This document shows, one piece after another, positions 9,665 to 20,948 of a stretch of DNA of 64,000 nt (position 1 is the first letter of the stretch; the number at the start of each line of letters is the position of its first letter). The notes beneath the pieces are model-generated. The model saw only the letters and a program-made list of their open reading frames with translations. It searched no databases and was not told the DNA's origin. The stretch is taken from the NCBI RefSeq assembly GCF_000230975.2, contig NC_021172.1:186001-250000 (forward strand), read 5' to 3'. This stretch comes from Hyphomicrobium denitrificans 1NES1. GTDB lineage: Bacteria > Pseudomonadota > Alphaproteobacteria > Rhizobiales > Hyphomicrobiaceae. The position numbers were made by a program, and so were the translations under genes.

Positions 9665-11119
9665 ATGGATCGCCGGACGTTTCTCAAATCCATGAGCTGC
9701 CTCTCATTGCTCAACTCGGCGTCACCGCGCATCGTCTTGGCTGCGGATGAGGCGGAAGATATCAAGCCCGACTACACGCTTCGCATTGCGACGGGGCTTG
9801 TCGAACTTGCGCCGGATCACATCGTTTCGACGACGCTCTATAACACGCAATTCCCGGGCCCCCTGCTGCGCTTTGAAGAAGGAAAGCGCGTCGTCGTCGA
9901 TGTCTACAATGACACCGACACACCTGAGCTTGTGCACTGGCACGGGCAAATGATCCCGAGTGATGTCGATGGCGCGGCGGAAGAAGGCTCACCCTTCATT
10001 CCGCCACATGGCAGGAGCCGGATAGCATTCGTTCCACGGCCATCCGGATTTCGTTTTTATCACACCCACGTCGTTGCCGGCAGCGATCTCAATCGGGGCA
10101 CCTATACTGGCCAAGTCGGGCCTGTTTACATCGAGCCCAAACAGAACCCCGGCGCCTATGACCGTGAAGTGTTTCTGGTCTTGAAGGAGTTTTCACCGAC
10201 CTTCAGTCGCGGCGGCGACATGGCGATGGATGTTCTCGCCGGAACTCCCATTGAGACCCTGCAAAAGCTCGGTCAGAGAGCCGACGAGGAAGCGCAGGAA
10301 AAGATCAAAGGATTCGAGGTCGGGTATGACCTGTTCTCGATCAACGGTAAGATGCTGGGGCATGGCGAACCCATCCGCGTCAAGCAAGGGGATCGGGTGT
10401 TGTTCCACGTCCTTAATGCAAGCGCCACCGAGATCCGCGGCCTCGCTCTGCCCGGTCATGCATTCCGTATCGTCGCGCTCGACGGCAATCCGGTGCCGAC
10501 GCAGGCGGAAGTGCCTATGCTTTGGCTTGGCACCGCCGAGCGCATCTCGGCGGTTGTCGAGATGAATCATCCTGGCGTTTGGGTGATGGGGGACCTTTCC
10601 GATGATGACCGTGGTCATGGCATGGGCATTGTCATCGAATACGCCGATTACAAGAGCGAGCCGCAATGGGTGAAGCCGGAACCGTTTCGTTGGGACTACA
10701 CCATCTTCGGAAAGAAAGACGGACAACCCTCAGCCCAGCCCGACGAAACGATCGAGATGACGATCGTCAAACGCAACGCCGCCCTCAACGGGTTCAACCA
10801 ATGGACGCTCAACGGCGAAGCTTTCTCCATGGAGACGTTGAAGCCGCTCTATATGGTCCATCAAGGTCGCCGTTATCGCCTCAAGCTTCGTAACGCCAGT
10901 GACGATATCCATCCCCTCCACCTGCACCGGCATAGCTTCGAACTCGTGCGTGTCGGCGGTAAGCCGACGGCAGGCGTCATGAAGGATGTCGTGATGCTCG
11001 GCGGGTTTCAGGAGGTCGAAGTTGACTTCGTCACCGACAACCCCGGCATGACACTCTTCCACTGCCATCAGCAGCTGCACATGGATTTTGGATTCATGGC
11101 GCTCTTTAACTACGCCTAG
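9665..11119 (+). CDS. Multicopper oxidase (laccase/CopA-like), exported
   Basis: A 484-residue oxidase that couples oxidation of a substrate (often Cu(I) or a phenolic) to reduction of O2 to water. The N-terminus MDRRTFLKSMSCLSLL is Tat-like. Copper motifs are in order: HWHG (91-94), HTH (133-135), HPLHLHRH (416-423) and HCHQQLH (466-472). Cys467 bridges type 1 and trinuclear copper. The axial type 1 position, ten residues after Cys467, is Phe477 rather than Met. The start follows GGAAAAGG; an earlier in-frame start at 9611 would bury the signal. It is the only clearly intact enzyme in the metal island, so copper or metal detoxification is likely. Confidence 0.88.
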   Translation: MDRRTFLKSMSCLSLLNSASPRIVLAADEAEDIKPDYTLRIATGLVELAPDHIVSTTLYNTQFPGPLLRFEEGKRVVVDVYNDTDTPELVHWHGQMIPSDVDGAAEEGSPFIPPHGRSRIAFVPRPSGFRFYHTHVVAGSDLNRGTYTGQVGPVYIEPKQNPGAYDREVFLVLKEFSPTFSRGGDMAMDVLAGTPIETLQKLGQRADEEAQEKIKGFEVGYDLFSINGKMLGHGEPIRVKQGDRVLFHVLNASATEIRGLALPGHAFRIVALDGNPVPTQAEVPMLWLGTAERISAVVEMNHPGVWVMGDLSDDDRGHGMGIVIEYADYKSEPQWVKPEPFRWDYTIFGKKDGQPSAQPDETIEMTIVKRNAALNGFNQWTLNGEAFSMETLKPLYMVHQGRRYRLKLRNASDDIHPLHLHRHSFELVRVGGKPTAGVMKDVVMLGGFQEVEVDFVTDNPGMTLFHCHQQLHMDFGFMALFNYA

Positions 11120-11185
11120 GCGGGTGCGTGCAGCATGAGCGAGCGCAGCTTTGCGTTGGCCGGATCATGAAAGTGGAGCGACTCC

Positions 11186-11638
11186 ATGCGCCTCGGCATA
11201 CGGCGGCATTTCACCGGACTGTCGAAGGACACCTTCCTGCTCGCCCTCGCCAGCCTTTTCGCCGACATCTCCGCCGAGATGCTTTACCCAGTGCTGCCCA
11301 TTTATCTGACGCAAATTCTGAAAGCGAGCGGCAGCGTCGTCGGCCTCGTCGACGGGTTCGCGCAGGCGACGCGGAATATCGTGCAGGGCTTTTCCGGCAT
11401 GCTATCCGACAAGCTGCAGAGGCCTAAACCAATCGCGCTCGCCGGATATCTTGTCGCCGCCGCCAAGCCGATGATGGGGCCTTCGAGCGCGTGGCAAGGC
11501 CTGTTTGCCGCGCGCGTTCTCGACCGGCTCGGTACTGGCACGCGTGCTCGGCGCCGCGCGATGCGCTCATCGCTGCTTCCGTCGGAGAAAAAGACAGAAG
11601 CCGCCGCCGCGTGGGCGCCGACTCTTGATTGTCGTTAG
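11186..11638 (+). pseudogene. Truncated, frameshifted MFS transporter
   Basis: The first 115 or so codons encode the opening helices of a major facilitator protein (FLLALASLFADISAEMLYPV, then the SGMLSDKLQRPKP cytoplasmic loop and WQGLFAARVLDRLGTGTR). After about 11540 the frame turns into Arg/Ala-rich sequence. The expected continuation (SAPRDALIAASVGEKDRSRR) is readable in another frame from about 11546 to 11630, so a small indel lies near 11540. That frame then stops within about 30 codons, where a full protein would run for another 280. It is therefore both frameshifted and truncated. Confidence 0.8.
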
Positions 11639-12243
11639 TCTTTATGTTCGTGGCCGGGGGCACCATGTATCGCCTGGTGCAATCCTTCGACGTAGGTCAC
11701 AAATTCAAGCTCGGCACTGACGCGCTCACGCGCAGCGGGGACTTCTCTTGTCGCTTTCGGCTCCTTGAGGCCCTCTTTCTGCGCCTCTTGCACATGGGCG
11801 AGTTGCTCGCGCAAGCCATGCTCCAGCTCTTCTACGAGAAGAGCTTTGACTGGCACCAAGCTCCCGGTTTCCACGGCTCGCTCCGCCGCTGGAATGGCAG
11901 GGCCATAATCGATCCCGGCAGGCTTCAGTCCGGTATAGGTCGCGCCTTCGCCGGCCCGGTGCAGCCGCACAGTGGTCTCGATGAAGGTGCGGTCAGCCAG
12001 CATCTTGGCTTCCGGCCCGAGTGCACGGACCTTCAGTGACTGCGCAAAAGCGTCCCTGATTTCGCTTTCGGCGGTGGCCGGAGCATAGGGTAGCGCCAGG
12101 TTGACATTGCCGCTTTCGAGGGCCGCTATCGCTGCCTTGGCGACCGGCCCGTCCAAAGAATCGCAATGAGCGTGTGCACTTTGCAAGCCGAACAGCAACC
12201 CGGCTGCAAGGACGGGGGCTGCCAGCAATTTGATCCTAGTCAT
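11635..12243 (-). CDS. DUF6448 family periplasmic protein
   Basis: A 202-residue exported protein. The signal peptide (ATG at 12243 after a GAGG site, cleavage after QSAHA) is followed at once by HCDSLDGPVAKAA, then a helical domain with LESGNVNLALPY and a His-rich end (IHGAPGHEHKD). This matches the DUF6448 family, often found near metal and stress genes, with no known activity. The N-terminal His-Cys of the mature protein and the terminal histidines could bind metal, which is inference. Its 3' end meets the broken MFS gene tail to tail. Confidence 0.72.
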   Translation of the reverse strand: MTRIKLLAAPVLAAGLLFGLQSAHAHCDSLDGPVAKAAIAALESGNVNLALPYAPATAESEIRDAFAQSLKVRALGPEAKMLADRTFIETTVRLHRAGEGATYTGLKPAGIDYGPAIPAAERAVETGSLVPVKALLVEELEHGLREQLAHVQEAQKEGLKEPKATREVPAARERVSAELEFVTYVEGLHQAIHGAPGHEHKD

Positions 12244-12309
12244 GTGAGATTTCCTCAGTCGGTGGAACATCTTCTGGCCGTTAGATGGCTTGGCTGGGTG
12301 CCATTCACG

Positions 12310-12323
12310 GCGACTTAAGTCGC
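12310..12323. promoter_or_regulatory. Perfect 14-base palindrome, candidate Crp/Fnr-type operator
   Basis: GCGACTTAAGTCGC is a perfect dyad 40 bases upstream of the Crp/Fnr regulator ATG and between two divergent genes. Crp/Fnr proteins bind 14-22 base dyads, so autoregulation or control of the DUF6448 gene is plausible. The half-site differs from the classical Fnr TTGAT, so binding by this regulator is inferred from position only. Confidence 0.4.
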
Positions 12324-12363
12324 TGAACGCAGGAAAAATGTTCGGTTAGAGGGACGTTGACCT

Positions 12364-13077
12364 ATGATCGCGCACACCGCGGTTGCGACATTATCCGACG
12401 ATCTGCTGGCCCAGCTGCCCTATTTCACCGGGTTGGACAGGCGGATCCTCAAGGAGATTGCACGCGCCGTGCGTCGTCGCACTTTTGCGGCAGGAGAGAC
12501 TATCCTGGCGGAGGGCAAGCCATGTGAAGGCCTTTACTTTGTCATCCAAGGACAGGTCCGTCTGACCCGGGGATCCGCTGTAGGACGCGGACATGTCCTT
12601 CGTGTCCTCGGTCCCGGAGCAACCTTCAACGAAGTTGCGGTGTTCGACGGCGGCCCCAATTCAGACAGCGCAGTAGCTGTCGGCGCCACCACGGTGGGGC
12701 TCATCCCCAAGGGCAACGTCATCGCGCTCATCGAGCGCGATCCGCAGGTTGCCAAGGCTGCACTGCAGCTTATGTCGTCGCGTCAGCGAGCGCTCGGCAA
12801 CATCGTAGAAGACCTGGCGCTGCGAGACGTAACCAGTCGTGTGGCGCGCCTGCTGCTCGGCTGTATGGGGCAGCATATGCACGTCGTTGAGCAAGCGCCT
12901 GACGCCTGCGCGTCTATCACGCATCAGGAAATTGCTTCTATGGTGGGTTCTGTGCGCGAAGTAGTGCAGCGCGCATTGAAGGAACTTGAGCGCGATGGAG
13001 CTATCGCGCTCGAGCGCAGTCGTATTCGTATTCGCGATCAAGCCAAGCTCGAACACCGGGCTCACTTGAGCGTGTGA
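12364..13077 (+). CDS. Crp/Fnr-family transcriptional regulator
   Basis: A 237-residue regulator. Residues 15-130 form the cyclic-nucleotide-binding-type beta roll (YFTGLDRRILKEIARAVRRR, GETILAEGKPCEGLYFVIQG, GPGATFNEVAVFDGGPN). A dimer helix follows at about 133-160. Residues 175-225 hold the helix-turn-helix (ITHQEIASMVGSVREVVQRA). It lacks the N-terminal Cys cluster of oxygen-sensing Fnr, so another ligand is expected. It is divergent from the DUF6448 gene, with a perfect palindrome between them. Ligand and regulon cannot be read from the sequence. Confidence 0.88.
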   Translation: MIAHTAVATLSDDLLAQLPYFTGLDRRILKEIARAVRRRTFAAGETILAEGKPCEGLYFVIQGQVRLTRGSAVGRGHVLRVLGPGATFNEVAVFDGGPNSDSAVAVGATTVGLIPKGNVIALIERDPQVAKAALQLMSSRQRALGNIVEDLALRDVTSRVARLLLGCMGQHMHVVEQAPDACASITHQEIASMVGSVREVVQRALKELERDGAIALERSRIRIRDQAKLEHRAHLSV

Positions 13078-13341
13078 TGTGGCTGTTGCGTGTAGGTTGC
13101 ATCGCAGCCCGGGCGAAAGCGCAAGGCACAACGGCAAGTATCTACGTTGCTGCAAGCGCTTGAAATTTTTGATCTCCGTCGGCCTGTATCGAGCGGACGA
13201 CGGTCAAGTCGAACAGAGACGGAGACGCCTTTTCGGGCCGCCATGCGGCCTCCTCACCGTCTCCGAGGTAGACTCGACCTCCGGAAAACAAGGGGAATTT
13301 TGCTGGCGGTGAGGGCCGGATTCCGGTTTTGCAAGTCGTGT

Positions 13342-13431
13342 TGGCGGAGAGGGAGGGATTCGAACCCCCGGTACCCTTGCGAGTACTCCGCATTTCGAGT
13401 GCGGCGCGATCGACCACTCTGCCACCTCTCC
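13342..13431 (-). tRNA. tRNA-Ser (anticodon CGA)
   Basis: The minus strand reads GGAGAGGTGGCAGAGTGG at the 5' end, an anticodon loop CTCGAAA (anticodon CGA), a long class II variable arm (GAGTACTCGCAAGGGTACC), GGTTCGAATCC in the T arm, and an encoded CCA. The acceptor stem GGAGAGG pairs with CCTCTCC. Length is 90 bases including CCA. Its 3' end points at the accessory island to the left. Confidence 0.97.
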
Positions 13432-13462
13432 GGAAGCCGTGGCGCCTAACGGCAAGGTGCGG

Positions 13463-13491
13463 CTTTTAGCTTTGCTTTGCGCGTTGTGCAA
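13463..13491 (-). promoter_or_regulatory. Candidate promoter of tRNA-Ser
   Basis: On the minus strand TTGCAC (13491-13486) and TAAAAG (13468-13463) are separated by 17 bases and lie about 30 bases upstream of the tRNA 5' end. The distance and spacing fit a sigma-70 promoter. The -35 element lies just beyond the 3' end of the NTN-hydrolase gene. Confidence 0.4.
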
Positions 13492-13497
13492 GCGGCG

Positions 13498-14550
13498 TCA
13501 GTTCGGCGCACACCACGTCATATCGAGCGCGGTGGTCGCGGGGCCTGTCTTCTCGTAGCCGCGCGCGATGATGCGCCCTTCCCTGGCATCGGCAACCATT
13601 GCGAGGCGCGTGTTTTCGTTCAGAATTGGGGGTGTGAGCCACGCGAACGCAGTGTCGAAAGATGTGTCGACGTCTCTCATAATGCATGCGCGGTCGCTGC
13701 TCTTGTCGCCGCGCGCATGCCCGTGCCATCCTGGCGTTTCCCAATGGTTGGCTGCGACGTGGGCGCCATCCCTGGCGCCGGCGTCGCGCTCGGAGCGTTC
13801 GATGACCGTCGTCTCCGCAGCTTCGGTGCCTGCGAGTGTGAAGATAGCCGGCGTCGAGATCGGCTGCGTGATCAGCATGCGCCGTGCCTCGGCGAAATCC
13901 GTGGCTTCTTCGGCGACCTTGCGCAGCAAATGCGCAGGCGTCGGGTGAGGCATATGCCAGACACGTCGGCGGTTCGCGGCCCAATCGACATAGAATAGCC
14001 CCGTTGCCCTGCGCATCGGCGCCTGATTGAGCGCTGCTGAAAAGCGTCCCGGAGCCATCACCTGAAGGACGCCCGTGTATCCTGGCCACGTCAACAGCGA
14101 GAACGGTCCGGCATCGGCGCCTGAGACTTTTGCGCAAATGAGGTTGGCTCCAAGCCCCGGCGTCTGCCAGTCCAGCACCCGGATCAGACGCGCCGATCGG
14201 CCATCCGGCGATGGCGCAGCGCGGCATGTGCAGGCCCATTCATAGTTGACGGAGAAAAAGTAGGCTCCCGGCCGGCCGAGGATGCGCGCGATCTCGTCGA
14301 TTTCGCGAAGATGCTCGTTATTCCAGCGCGCGAGCCAGGCGCGCGAGACCTTGTCGAGGCCAGCGAGGACGCTGCGTGGATACCGGCGCGATGCTGCATC
14401 GAGCAGGGCATGTGCCCGATTTTCGTATGCGCGCAGCGTCGTCAGTGGGAAATCGTGTCCGGTTTCAATGATGGGGATTTCGTTCAGGGGCATTCGGCGT
14501 GCCGACATTCCGGGTGCCTCGTTGTCAAATCGTACCCGCATCGTTCCCAT
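13498..14550 (-). CDS. Probable NTN-hydrolase of the acid ceramidase/NAAA (C45-like) fold
   Basis: A 350-residue protein. The key region is [17 protein letters not shown] followed by [13 protein letters not shown] Cys (Cys107, within ACTC) followed about 20 residues later by a LDW motif is the pattern of cysteine N-terminal nucleophile hydrolases such as acid ceramidase, N-acylethanolamine acid amidase and peptidase C45. These self-cleave before the Cys and hydrolyse amides. No signal peptide is seen. ATG 14541 is an alternative start. The substrate is unknown; an acyl-amide is likely from the family. It is convergent with nothing and lies alone between tRNA-Ser and rplU. Confidence 0.55.
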   Translation of the reverse strand: MGTMRVRFDNEAPGMSARRMPLNEIPIIETGHDFPLTTLRAYENRAHALLDAASRRYPRSVLAGLDKVSRAWLARWNNEHLREIDEIARILGRPGAYFFSVNYEWACTCRAAPSPDGRSARLIRVLDWQTPGLGANLICAKVSGADAGPFSLLTWPGYTGVLQVMAPGRFSAALNQAPMRRATGLFYVDWAANRRRVWHMPHPTPAHLLRKVAEEATDFAEARRMLITQPISTPAIFTLAGTEAAETTVIERSERDAGARDGAHVAANHWETPGWHGHARGDKSSDRACIMRDVDTSFDTAFAWLTPPILNENTRLAMVADAREGRIIARGYEKTGPATTALDMTWCAPN

Positions 14551-14674
14551 GCCCTCGATTCCTGCCGCCTGTACAGCCGCCCCGGATTATCAGGACAGGA
14601 AGTGGCTATGGCAGGCCGAATTTGCGAGCCGGCAGGAACTCGATTGCGGCGACGGCCGAAACGCCGCATGGCGA

Positions 14675-14703
14675 TTGACAAGGTGCCTCACTTCGACAAT
14701 AAA
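14675..14703 (+). promoter_or_regulatory. Candidate promoter of rplU-rpmA
   Basis: A consensus TTGACA at 14675-14680 is followed after 17 bases by AATAAA (14698-14703), about 150 bases upstream of rplU. The -35 element is perfect and the -10 is weak. The long leader between promoter and start codon is usual for ribosomal protein operons. Confidence 0.4.
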
Positions 14704-14850
14704 CCGCCACTCGCAGGCGGGATAAAATACCGCCTTCAATGCGCTGCCCGAGGCTCGTGCTGGAAATTTCAGCATCCCTTTGAAAGTCCATCGTTTTCGA
14801 TGGCGCCACAGGGCGCGGAAACAGGCCAATTAAGGCCGGAAGGATTGATC

Positions 14851-15165
14851 ATGTACGCTGTCATTAAGACCGGCGGCAAGCAATACCGCGTCTCCAAGGA
14901 CGATGTCGTCACCATTGAGCGGGTTCCCGGCGACGCCGGTGCGACGGTTGAGTTCGACCAAGTGCTTATGGTCGGCTCTGGCGCCGACGTTAAGATCGGT
15001 GCGCCGGTCGTATCCGGTGCCAAAGTCGTTGCAGAGCTTGTCGAGCAGTCGCGCGGGCCGAAGCTCATCGCATTCAAAAAGCGCCGTCGCAAAAATTCGC
15101 GCCGCAAGAAGGGGCACCGTCAGGACCTTTCGATCGTGCGTATTACCGATATCACCGGCGCGTAA
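14851..15165 (+). CDS. rplU: 50S ribosomal protein L21
   Basis: A 104-residue ribosomal protein that binds 23S rRNA. It opens with [14 protein letters not shown] and ends with the conserved basic [17 protein letters not shown] and IVRITDI segments. A GGAAGG site precedes the ATG. It sits 30 bases before rpmA, the universal L21-L27 pair. Longer in-frame upstream sequence is not conserved and is not part of the gene. Confidence 0.97.
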   Translation: MYAVIKTGGKQYRVSKDDVVTIERVPGDAGATVEFDQVLMVGSGADVKIGAPVVSGAKVVAELVEQSRGPKLIAFKKRRRKNSRRKKGHRQDLSIVRITDITGA

Positions 15166-15195
15166 CGAGCCGCCGCTTTATTCGAGGATTCTGAA

Positions 15196-15468
15196 ATGGC
15201 ACAGAAAAAAGCAGGCGGCTCGACGCGTAACGGTCGCGATTCCGAGAGCAAGCGTCTCGGCATCAAACGCTACGGCGGCGAGTACGTCATTCCCGGTAAC
15301 ATCTTGTGCCGCCAGCGCGGCACCCAGTGGCATCCAGGTTCGGGTGTCGGCATGGGAACCGACCATACGATCTTCGCGGTCGAAGAGGGAACGGTCGAAT
15401 TCGATACCAAGCGGAACGGCCGCATCTATATTTCGGTAAAGCCTGCAAAGCCCGTCGCGGCCGAATAA
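15196..15468 (+). CDS. rpmA: 50S ribosomal protein L27
   Basis: A 90-residue protein of the peptidyl-transferase region of the large subunit. It starts [20 protein letters not shown] and carries [20 protein letters not shown], both typical of L27. It has the ordinary unprocessed N-terminus, without the cleavable extension of Firmicutes. It is followed within 30 bases by a strong terminator hairpin, which closes the rplU-rpmA transcript. Confidence 0.97.
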   Translation: MAQKKAGGSTRNGRDSESKRLGIKRYGGEYVIPGNILCRQRGTQWHPGSGVGMGTDHTIFAVEEGTVEFDTKRNGRIYISVKPAKPVAAE

Positions 15469-15495
15469 GCCCTGGACACGGCTGATAGAGAATTC

Positions 15496-15527
15496 GGGGA
15501 TGGCACTGCCGTCCCCTTTTGCTTTTT
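15496..15527 (+). terminator. Rho-independent terminator after rpmA
   Basis: A nine-pair stem, GGGGATGGC with GCCGTCCCC (one G-T wobble), has a three-base loop and is followed by TTTTGCTTTTT. It lies 27 bases after the rpmA stop. This is the clearest intrinsic terminator in the window. Confidence 0.85.
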
Positions 15528-15580
15528 CAGCGGTGGCCTCATATCCCTTTTCGCCACACACGTCCGCTTAGTTATCGTGC

Positions 15581-17139
<1,559 letters not shown>

Positions 17140-17224
17140 AGAACTTTGCGCTTTACCTTGCGAGCCGCCCGCAAGTCGCGCACAATTGCTCATCCGCCTT
17201 CAATTTTCAGCCAAAAGAGCATCA

Positions 17225-18322
17225 ATGGTCCACTCGACGCGAACGCCGATCTGGTCCTGGACTCTGCCGATTGTTGGAGTAGCGCTTTTTGCGATCGCGA
17301 CATGGGTCGGTTTTGGTGACGATTTTGCGTTAGATCCGCTCGGGATCGCCATAGCGGTTTTGCTGATTCCGCTTTTGATGGCTGCAGTTTTTGCGGCGGT
17401 CTACCACGCCGAAGAGGTTGCGCATCTCACAGGAGAGCCCCTCGGCACTCTCGTTTTGACGATGGCGGTTACAGTGATCGAGCTGGCTCTCATCGTTTCG
17501 CTCATGCTGACAGGCAAGGCAGCGCCGACCTTGGTGCGGGATACCGTGTTTTCCGTCGTCATGATCATCACGACGGGGCTTGTCGGAGCTTGCCTTCTGG
17601 TCGGTGGCATCCGCTACCGCGAGCAGACCTTCGACGTGACGTCGGCCAAGATCTATCTGGCCATGCTGATCGTGCTGACGACTCTATCGATTATTTTGCC
17701 AAATTATACCAGCTCGGCTCCGGGCCGCCTCTACTCGACAAGCCAACTGACATTCATGAGCATGGCGATCATTGCTCTCTATGCCGTCTTTGTCTTCACC
17801 CAGACCGTGCGGCATCGCGATTATTTTTCCGGCGATCGCGACCCACCCGATTCCGATGCGGCGAGCGTGGGAAAGCTTATCGGCTCAACATTCTTTCTCT
17901 GTGTTGCGCTTACTGCAGTCGTTCTGCTTGCCAAACTTTTTGCGATTGAAGTGAACGCCGGTGTTGCGGCGGTCGGTGCGCCAGCGGGCCTCAGCGGCGT
18001 TGTTATCGCGCTTATCGTGCTATTGCCGGAGTCGATCGCGGCAATCCGGGCGGCCAGCCGCGACGACCTGCAGAAAAGCCTTAACCTGGCTCTTGGATCG
18101 TCCCTCGCGACCATCGGACTCACGATCCCGGCGATCGCCGCGTCCAACATCATTTTGCAAAAGCCCCTTATTCTAGGGCTCGATCCACGCGACATGGCCC
18201 TGGTGGTGATGACGCTCGCTGCCAGCATCCTGACGTTCGGTACCGGCCGGACGAACGTGCTCTTCGGCTTCCTGCATCTGGTTATCTTTGGCACGTTCTT
18301 GTTTTTTGCCGTTGTCCCGTAA
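17225..18322 (+). CDS. Calcium/proton antiporter (ChaA-like, CaCA superfamily)
   Basis: A 365-residue inner-membrane protein with about eleven hydrophobic segments. The two inverted CaCA repeats are visible: [20 protein letters not shown] with [14 protein letters not shown], and [20 protein letters not shown] with [20 protein letters not shown]. These supply the ion-binding acidic residues in the family. It should export Ca2+ (or Na+/K+) in exchange for protons. The start at 17225 is chosen because upstream in-frame sequence overlaps obgE and is not conserved. Confidence 0.88.
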   Translation: MVHSTRTPIWSWTLPIVGVALFAIATWVGFGDDFALDPLGIAIAVLLIPLLMAAVFAAVYHAEEVAHLTGEPLGTLVLTMAVTVIELALIVSLMLTGKAAPTLVRDTVFSVVMIITTGLVGACLLVGGIRYREQTFDVTSAKIYLAMLIVLTTLSIILPNYTSSAPGRLYSTSQLTFMSMAIIALYAVFVFTQTVRHRDYFSGDRDPPDSDAASVGKLIGSTFFLCVALTAVVLLAKLFAIEVNAGVAAVGAPAGLSGVVIALIVLLPESIAAIRAASRDDLQKSLNLALGSSLATIGLTIPAIAASNIILQKPLILGLDPRDMALVVMTLAASILTFGTGRTNVLFGFLHLVIFGTFLFFAVVP

Positions 18323-18473
18323 GCCGCACGCCAGGGGTCCGGCATTTGGTAAAAATCAACTTGTCTGGCTGATATGCGGCATCGGCCTCTTGCCCGAATG
18401 CGCGCATTTGCAGATAAGCACGCGAAGATCCGGTGCATCGCGCATCCGGCTCGACTTTCAATCCGGGATTGAC

Positions 18474-19634
18474 ATGGTCCGCGCTCCGCAGTCCGCAGCT
18501 ACGATCGCTACCGCGCGCCCTGAATGGGCAAAGGCGCGGCGCATCGTCGTGAAAATCGGCTCGGCGCTGCTGACGGACCAAAAGACCGGCCGGATCAAAT
18601 CGGACTGGCTCAATTCGTTCATGGACGACGTTGCCGAGCTTGCACGGGCAGGCAAAGACATCGTGCTCGTCTCGTCAGGCTCCATCGCGCTGGGGCGGCA
18701 CGCATTGAAGCTGCCGAAAGGGCCGCTCGAACTCGAGCAAAGCCAGGCTGCGGCGTCTGTCGGGCAGATCAGCCTCGCGCATGCCTATCAGGAACTCGCG
18801 GCGGCGCGCGGGCTGACGGCGGCGCAGATTCTCCTGACGCTCGGCGATACGGAAGAACGGCGGCGCTACTTGAATGCACGCAACACGATCGAGGTGCTGC
18901 TGGCGCTTAAGGCTATTCCTGTCGTGAACGAGAATGATACGGTCGCCACGGCTGAAATCCGCTATGGCGATAACGATCGGCTGTCGGCACGCGTTGCATC
19001 GATGGTGTCGGCGGATTGCCTCGTGCTGTTGTCCGATGTCGACGGGCTCTACACGGCGCCGCCGGGCGAAGACCAGAACGCCAAGCATATTCCGCTCGTC
19101 TCAGAGATTACGCCCGAGATCGAGGCTATGGCGGGGGATGCCGGCACGGAGCTTTCCAAAGGCGGCATGAAGACGAAGATCGAGGCCGGAAAGATCGCGC
19201 TGTCGGCCGGAACCGATATGGTCATCACGACCGGAAAAGTTCTCAATCCGCTCAGGGCCATCTCGGAAGGCGCGCGGGTCACGTGGTTCGTCGCCAAGTC
19301 CGACCCGGTGACGGCAAGAAAGCGCTGGATATCCGGTCAGCTCGAGCCGAGCGGACACGTTTACCTCGATGCGGGCGCCGAGAAGGCTCTGATGTCGGGA
19401 AAAAGCCTTTTGCCGGCGGGCGTCACCCGTATTGACGGCTCTTTCGACCGCGGCGATGCCGTTACGATAAGGTCCGCGAACGGCCGGGAACTCGGACGTG
19501 GTCTTGTCGCCTATGCGGCGGACGACGCGCGACGTATCATAGGCAAGCGTTCCAGCGAGATCGCCGCGATCCTCGGGTTCGAGGGGCGCGCGACGCTGAT
19601 CCACCGGGACGATATGGCGCTGACGAGGAAATAG
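18474..19634 (+). CDS. proB: Glutamate 5-kinase
   Basis: A 386-residue enzyme that phosphorylates glutamate in the first step of proline synthesis. The amino-acid kinase domain begins at [14 protein letters not shown] and includes [32 protein letters not shown] and [17 protein letters not shown]-terminal PUA domain follows from about residue 290 ([20 protein letters not shown]). The start at ATG 18474 leaves a 20-residue leader before the kinase fold. proA begins two bases after the stop, forming a proBA operon. Feedback inhibition by proline is known for the family. Confidence 0.96.
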   Translation: MVRAPQSAATIATARPEWAKARRIVVKIGSALLTDQKTGRIKSDWLNSFMDDVAELARAGKDIVLVSSGSIALGRHALKLPKGPLELEQSQAAASVGQISLAHAYQELAAARGLTAAQILLTLGDTEERRRYLNARNTIEVLLALKAIPVVNENDTVATAEIRYGDNDRLSARVASMVSADCLVLLSDVDGLYTAPPGEDQNAKHIPLVSEITPEIEAMAGDAGTELSKGGMKTKIEAGKIALSAGTDMVITTGKVLNPLRAISEGARVTWFVAKSDPVTARKRWISGQLEPSGHVYLDAGAEKALMSGKSLLPAGVTRIDGSFDRGDAVTIRSANGRELGRGLVAYAADDARRIIGKRSSEIAAILGFEGRATLIHRDDMALTRK

Positions 19635-19636
19635 CG

Positions 19637-20923
19637 ATGAACAAACCGGAGCGCATCGAGAATGAGACTGCGGAGCTGATGCACGGCATCGGTCAAGCCG
19701 CGAAGGCTGCGAGCCACAGGCTTGCCATCGCGACGCCTGAGGAAAAAAACGCGGCGCTGCTCGCCGCGGCGAAAGCATTGCGCGCGGCAACGCCGAAAAT
19801 CCTTGCCGCCAACGCCAGGGACATCGAAGCTGCGAAAGCCGCAGGCCGGCCGGCTGCATTCGTCGACCGGCTTTTGCTCGATGAGAAGCGCATCAATGGC
19901 ATTGCTGTCGGTCTTGAAGACATTGCAGCACTTCCCGATCCCGTCGGGACGGTGCTCGCGGAGTGGACGCGTCCCAACGGTCTCAAATTTCAGCGCGTTC
20001 GCGTGCCGCTCGGAACAATCGGTATTATCTATGAGAGCCGTCCCAACGTGACCGCGGATGCCGGTGCGCTGGCGCTCAAGGCTGGGAACGCCGCGATCCT
20101 GCGCGGAGGCTCGGAAAGCCACCATTCAAGCGTCGCCATTCACGCCTGTCTCGTTGAAGGTTTGCGGGAGGCGGGGCTGCCGGAAGCGGCGATCCAGCTC
20201 GTTCCGACGACGGACCGCGAAGCCGTCGGCGCCATGCTGCGCGGCTTGAACGGTTCGATTGACGTCATCGTGCCTCGAGGCGGCAAGGGGCTCGTCCAGC
20301 GCGTCCAGGAAGAAGCCCGCGTTCCCGTTTTCGCGCATCTCGAAGGCATCTGTCATACCTACGTCGATCAGGGCGCAGACATGAAGATCGCCGTGCCGCT
20401 CGTCGTGAATGCCAAGATGCGGCGGACAGGCATTTGCGGCGCGACCGAATGCCTGCTCGTCGACAAGAACGCGCGCGGCGATGTCCTGAGCCCGCTCGTC
20501 AAAGCCTTGCTCGACGACGGTTGCGAAGTTCGCGGCGATGAGGCCACGCAAAAAGTCGATCCCCGTGTCAAGGCGGCGCAGCCTGACGATTACGGCAAGG
20601 AGTTCCTCGATGCCGTGATCGCGGTGAAGACGGTCGATGGCGTCGACGGCGCCATCGAGCATATCGCACGCTACGGTTCGCAGCACACCGATGCCATCAT
20701 CACCGAATGTGAAGCGACGGCCGAGCGGTTCCTGAACCGCGTCGATTCCGCGATCGTGCTGGTCAACGCATCGACGCAATTCGCCGATGGCGGCGAGTTC
20801 GGGTTTGGCGGCGAGATCGGAATTGCGACTGGCAAGATGCATGCGCGAGGCCCGGTCGGCGTGGAGCAGCTCACGAGCTTTAAGTATAAGGTGCGCGGCA
20901 CCGGCCAGACGCGGCCGAAGTGA
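19637..20923 (+). CDS. proA: Gamma-glutamyl phosphate reductase
   Basis: A 428-residue NADPH-dependent enzyme that reduces glutamyl phosphate to glutamate semialdehyde, the second step of proline synthesis. It belongs to the aldehyde dehydrogenase superfamily. Visible features are [20 protein letters not shown], the catalytic Cys in [15 protein letters not shown], and [20 protein letters not shown] near the end. Length matches the family. It is coupled to proB and followed 25 bases later by nadD. Confidence 0.97.
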   Translation: MNKPERIENETAELMHGIGQAAKAASHRLAIATPEEKNAALLAAAKALRAATPKILAANARDIEAAKAAGRPAAFVDRLLLDEKRINGIAVGLEDIAALPDPVGTVLAEWTRPNGLKFQRVRVPLGTIGIIYESRPNVTADAGALALKAGNAAILRGGSESHHSSVAIHACLVEGLREAGLPEAAIQLVPTTDREAVGAMLRGLNGSIDVIVPRGGKGLVQRVQEEARVPVFAHLEGICHTYVDQGADMKIAVPLVVNAKMRRTGICGATECLLVDKNARGDVLSPLVKALLDDGCEVRGDEATQKVDPRVKAAQPDDYGKEFLDAVIAVKTVDGVDGAIEHIARYGSQHTDAIITECEATAERFLNRVDSAIVLVNASTQFADGGEFGFGGEIGIATGKMHARGPVGVEQLTSFKYKVRGTGQTRPK

Positions 20924-20948
20924 GTGCTACGGATGAGGCACGTCTGAT

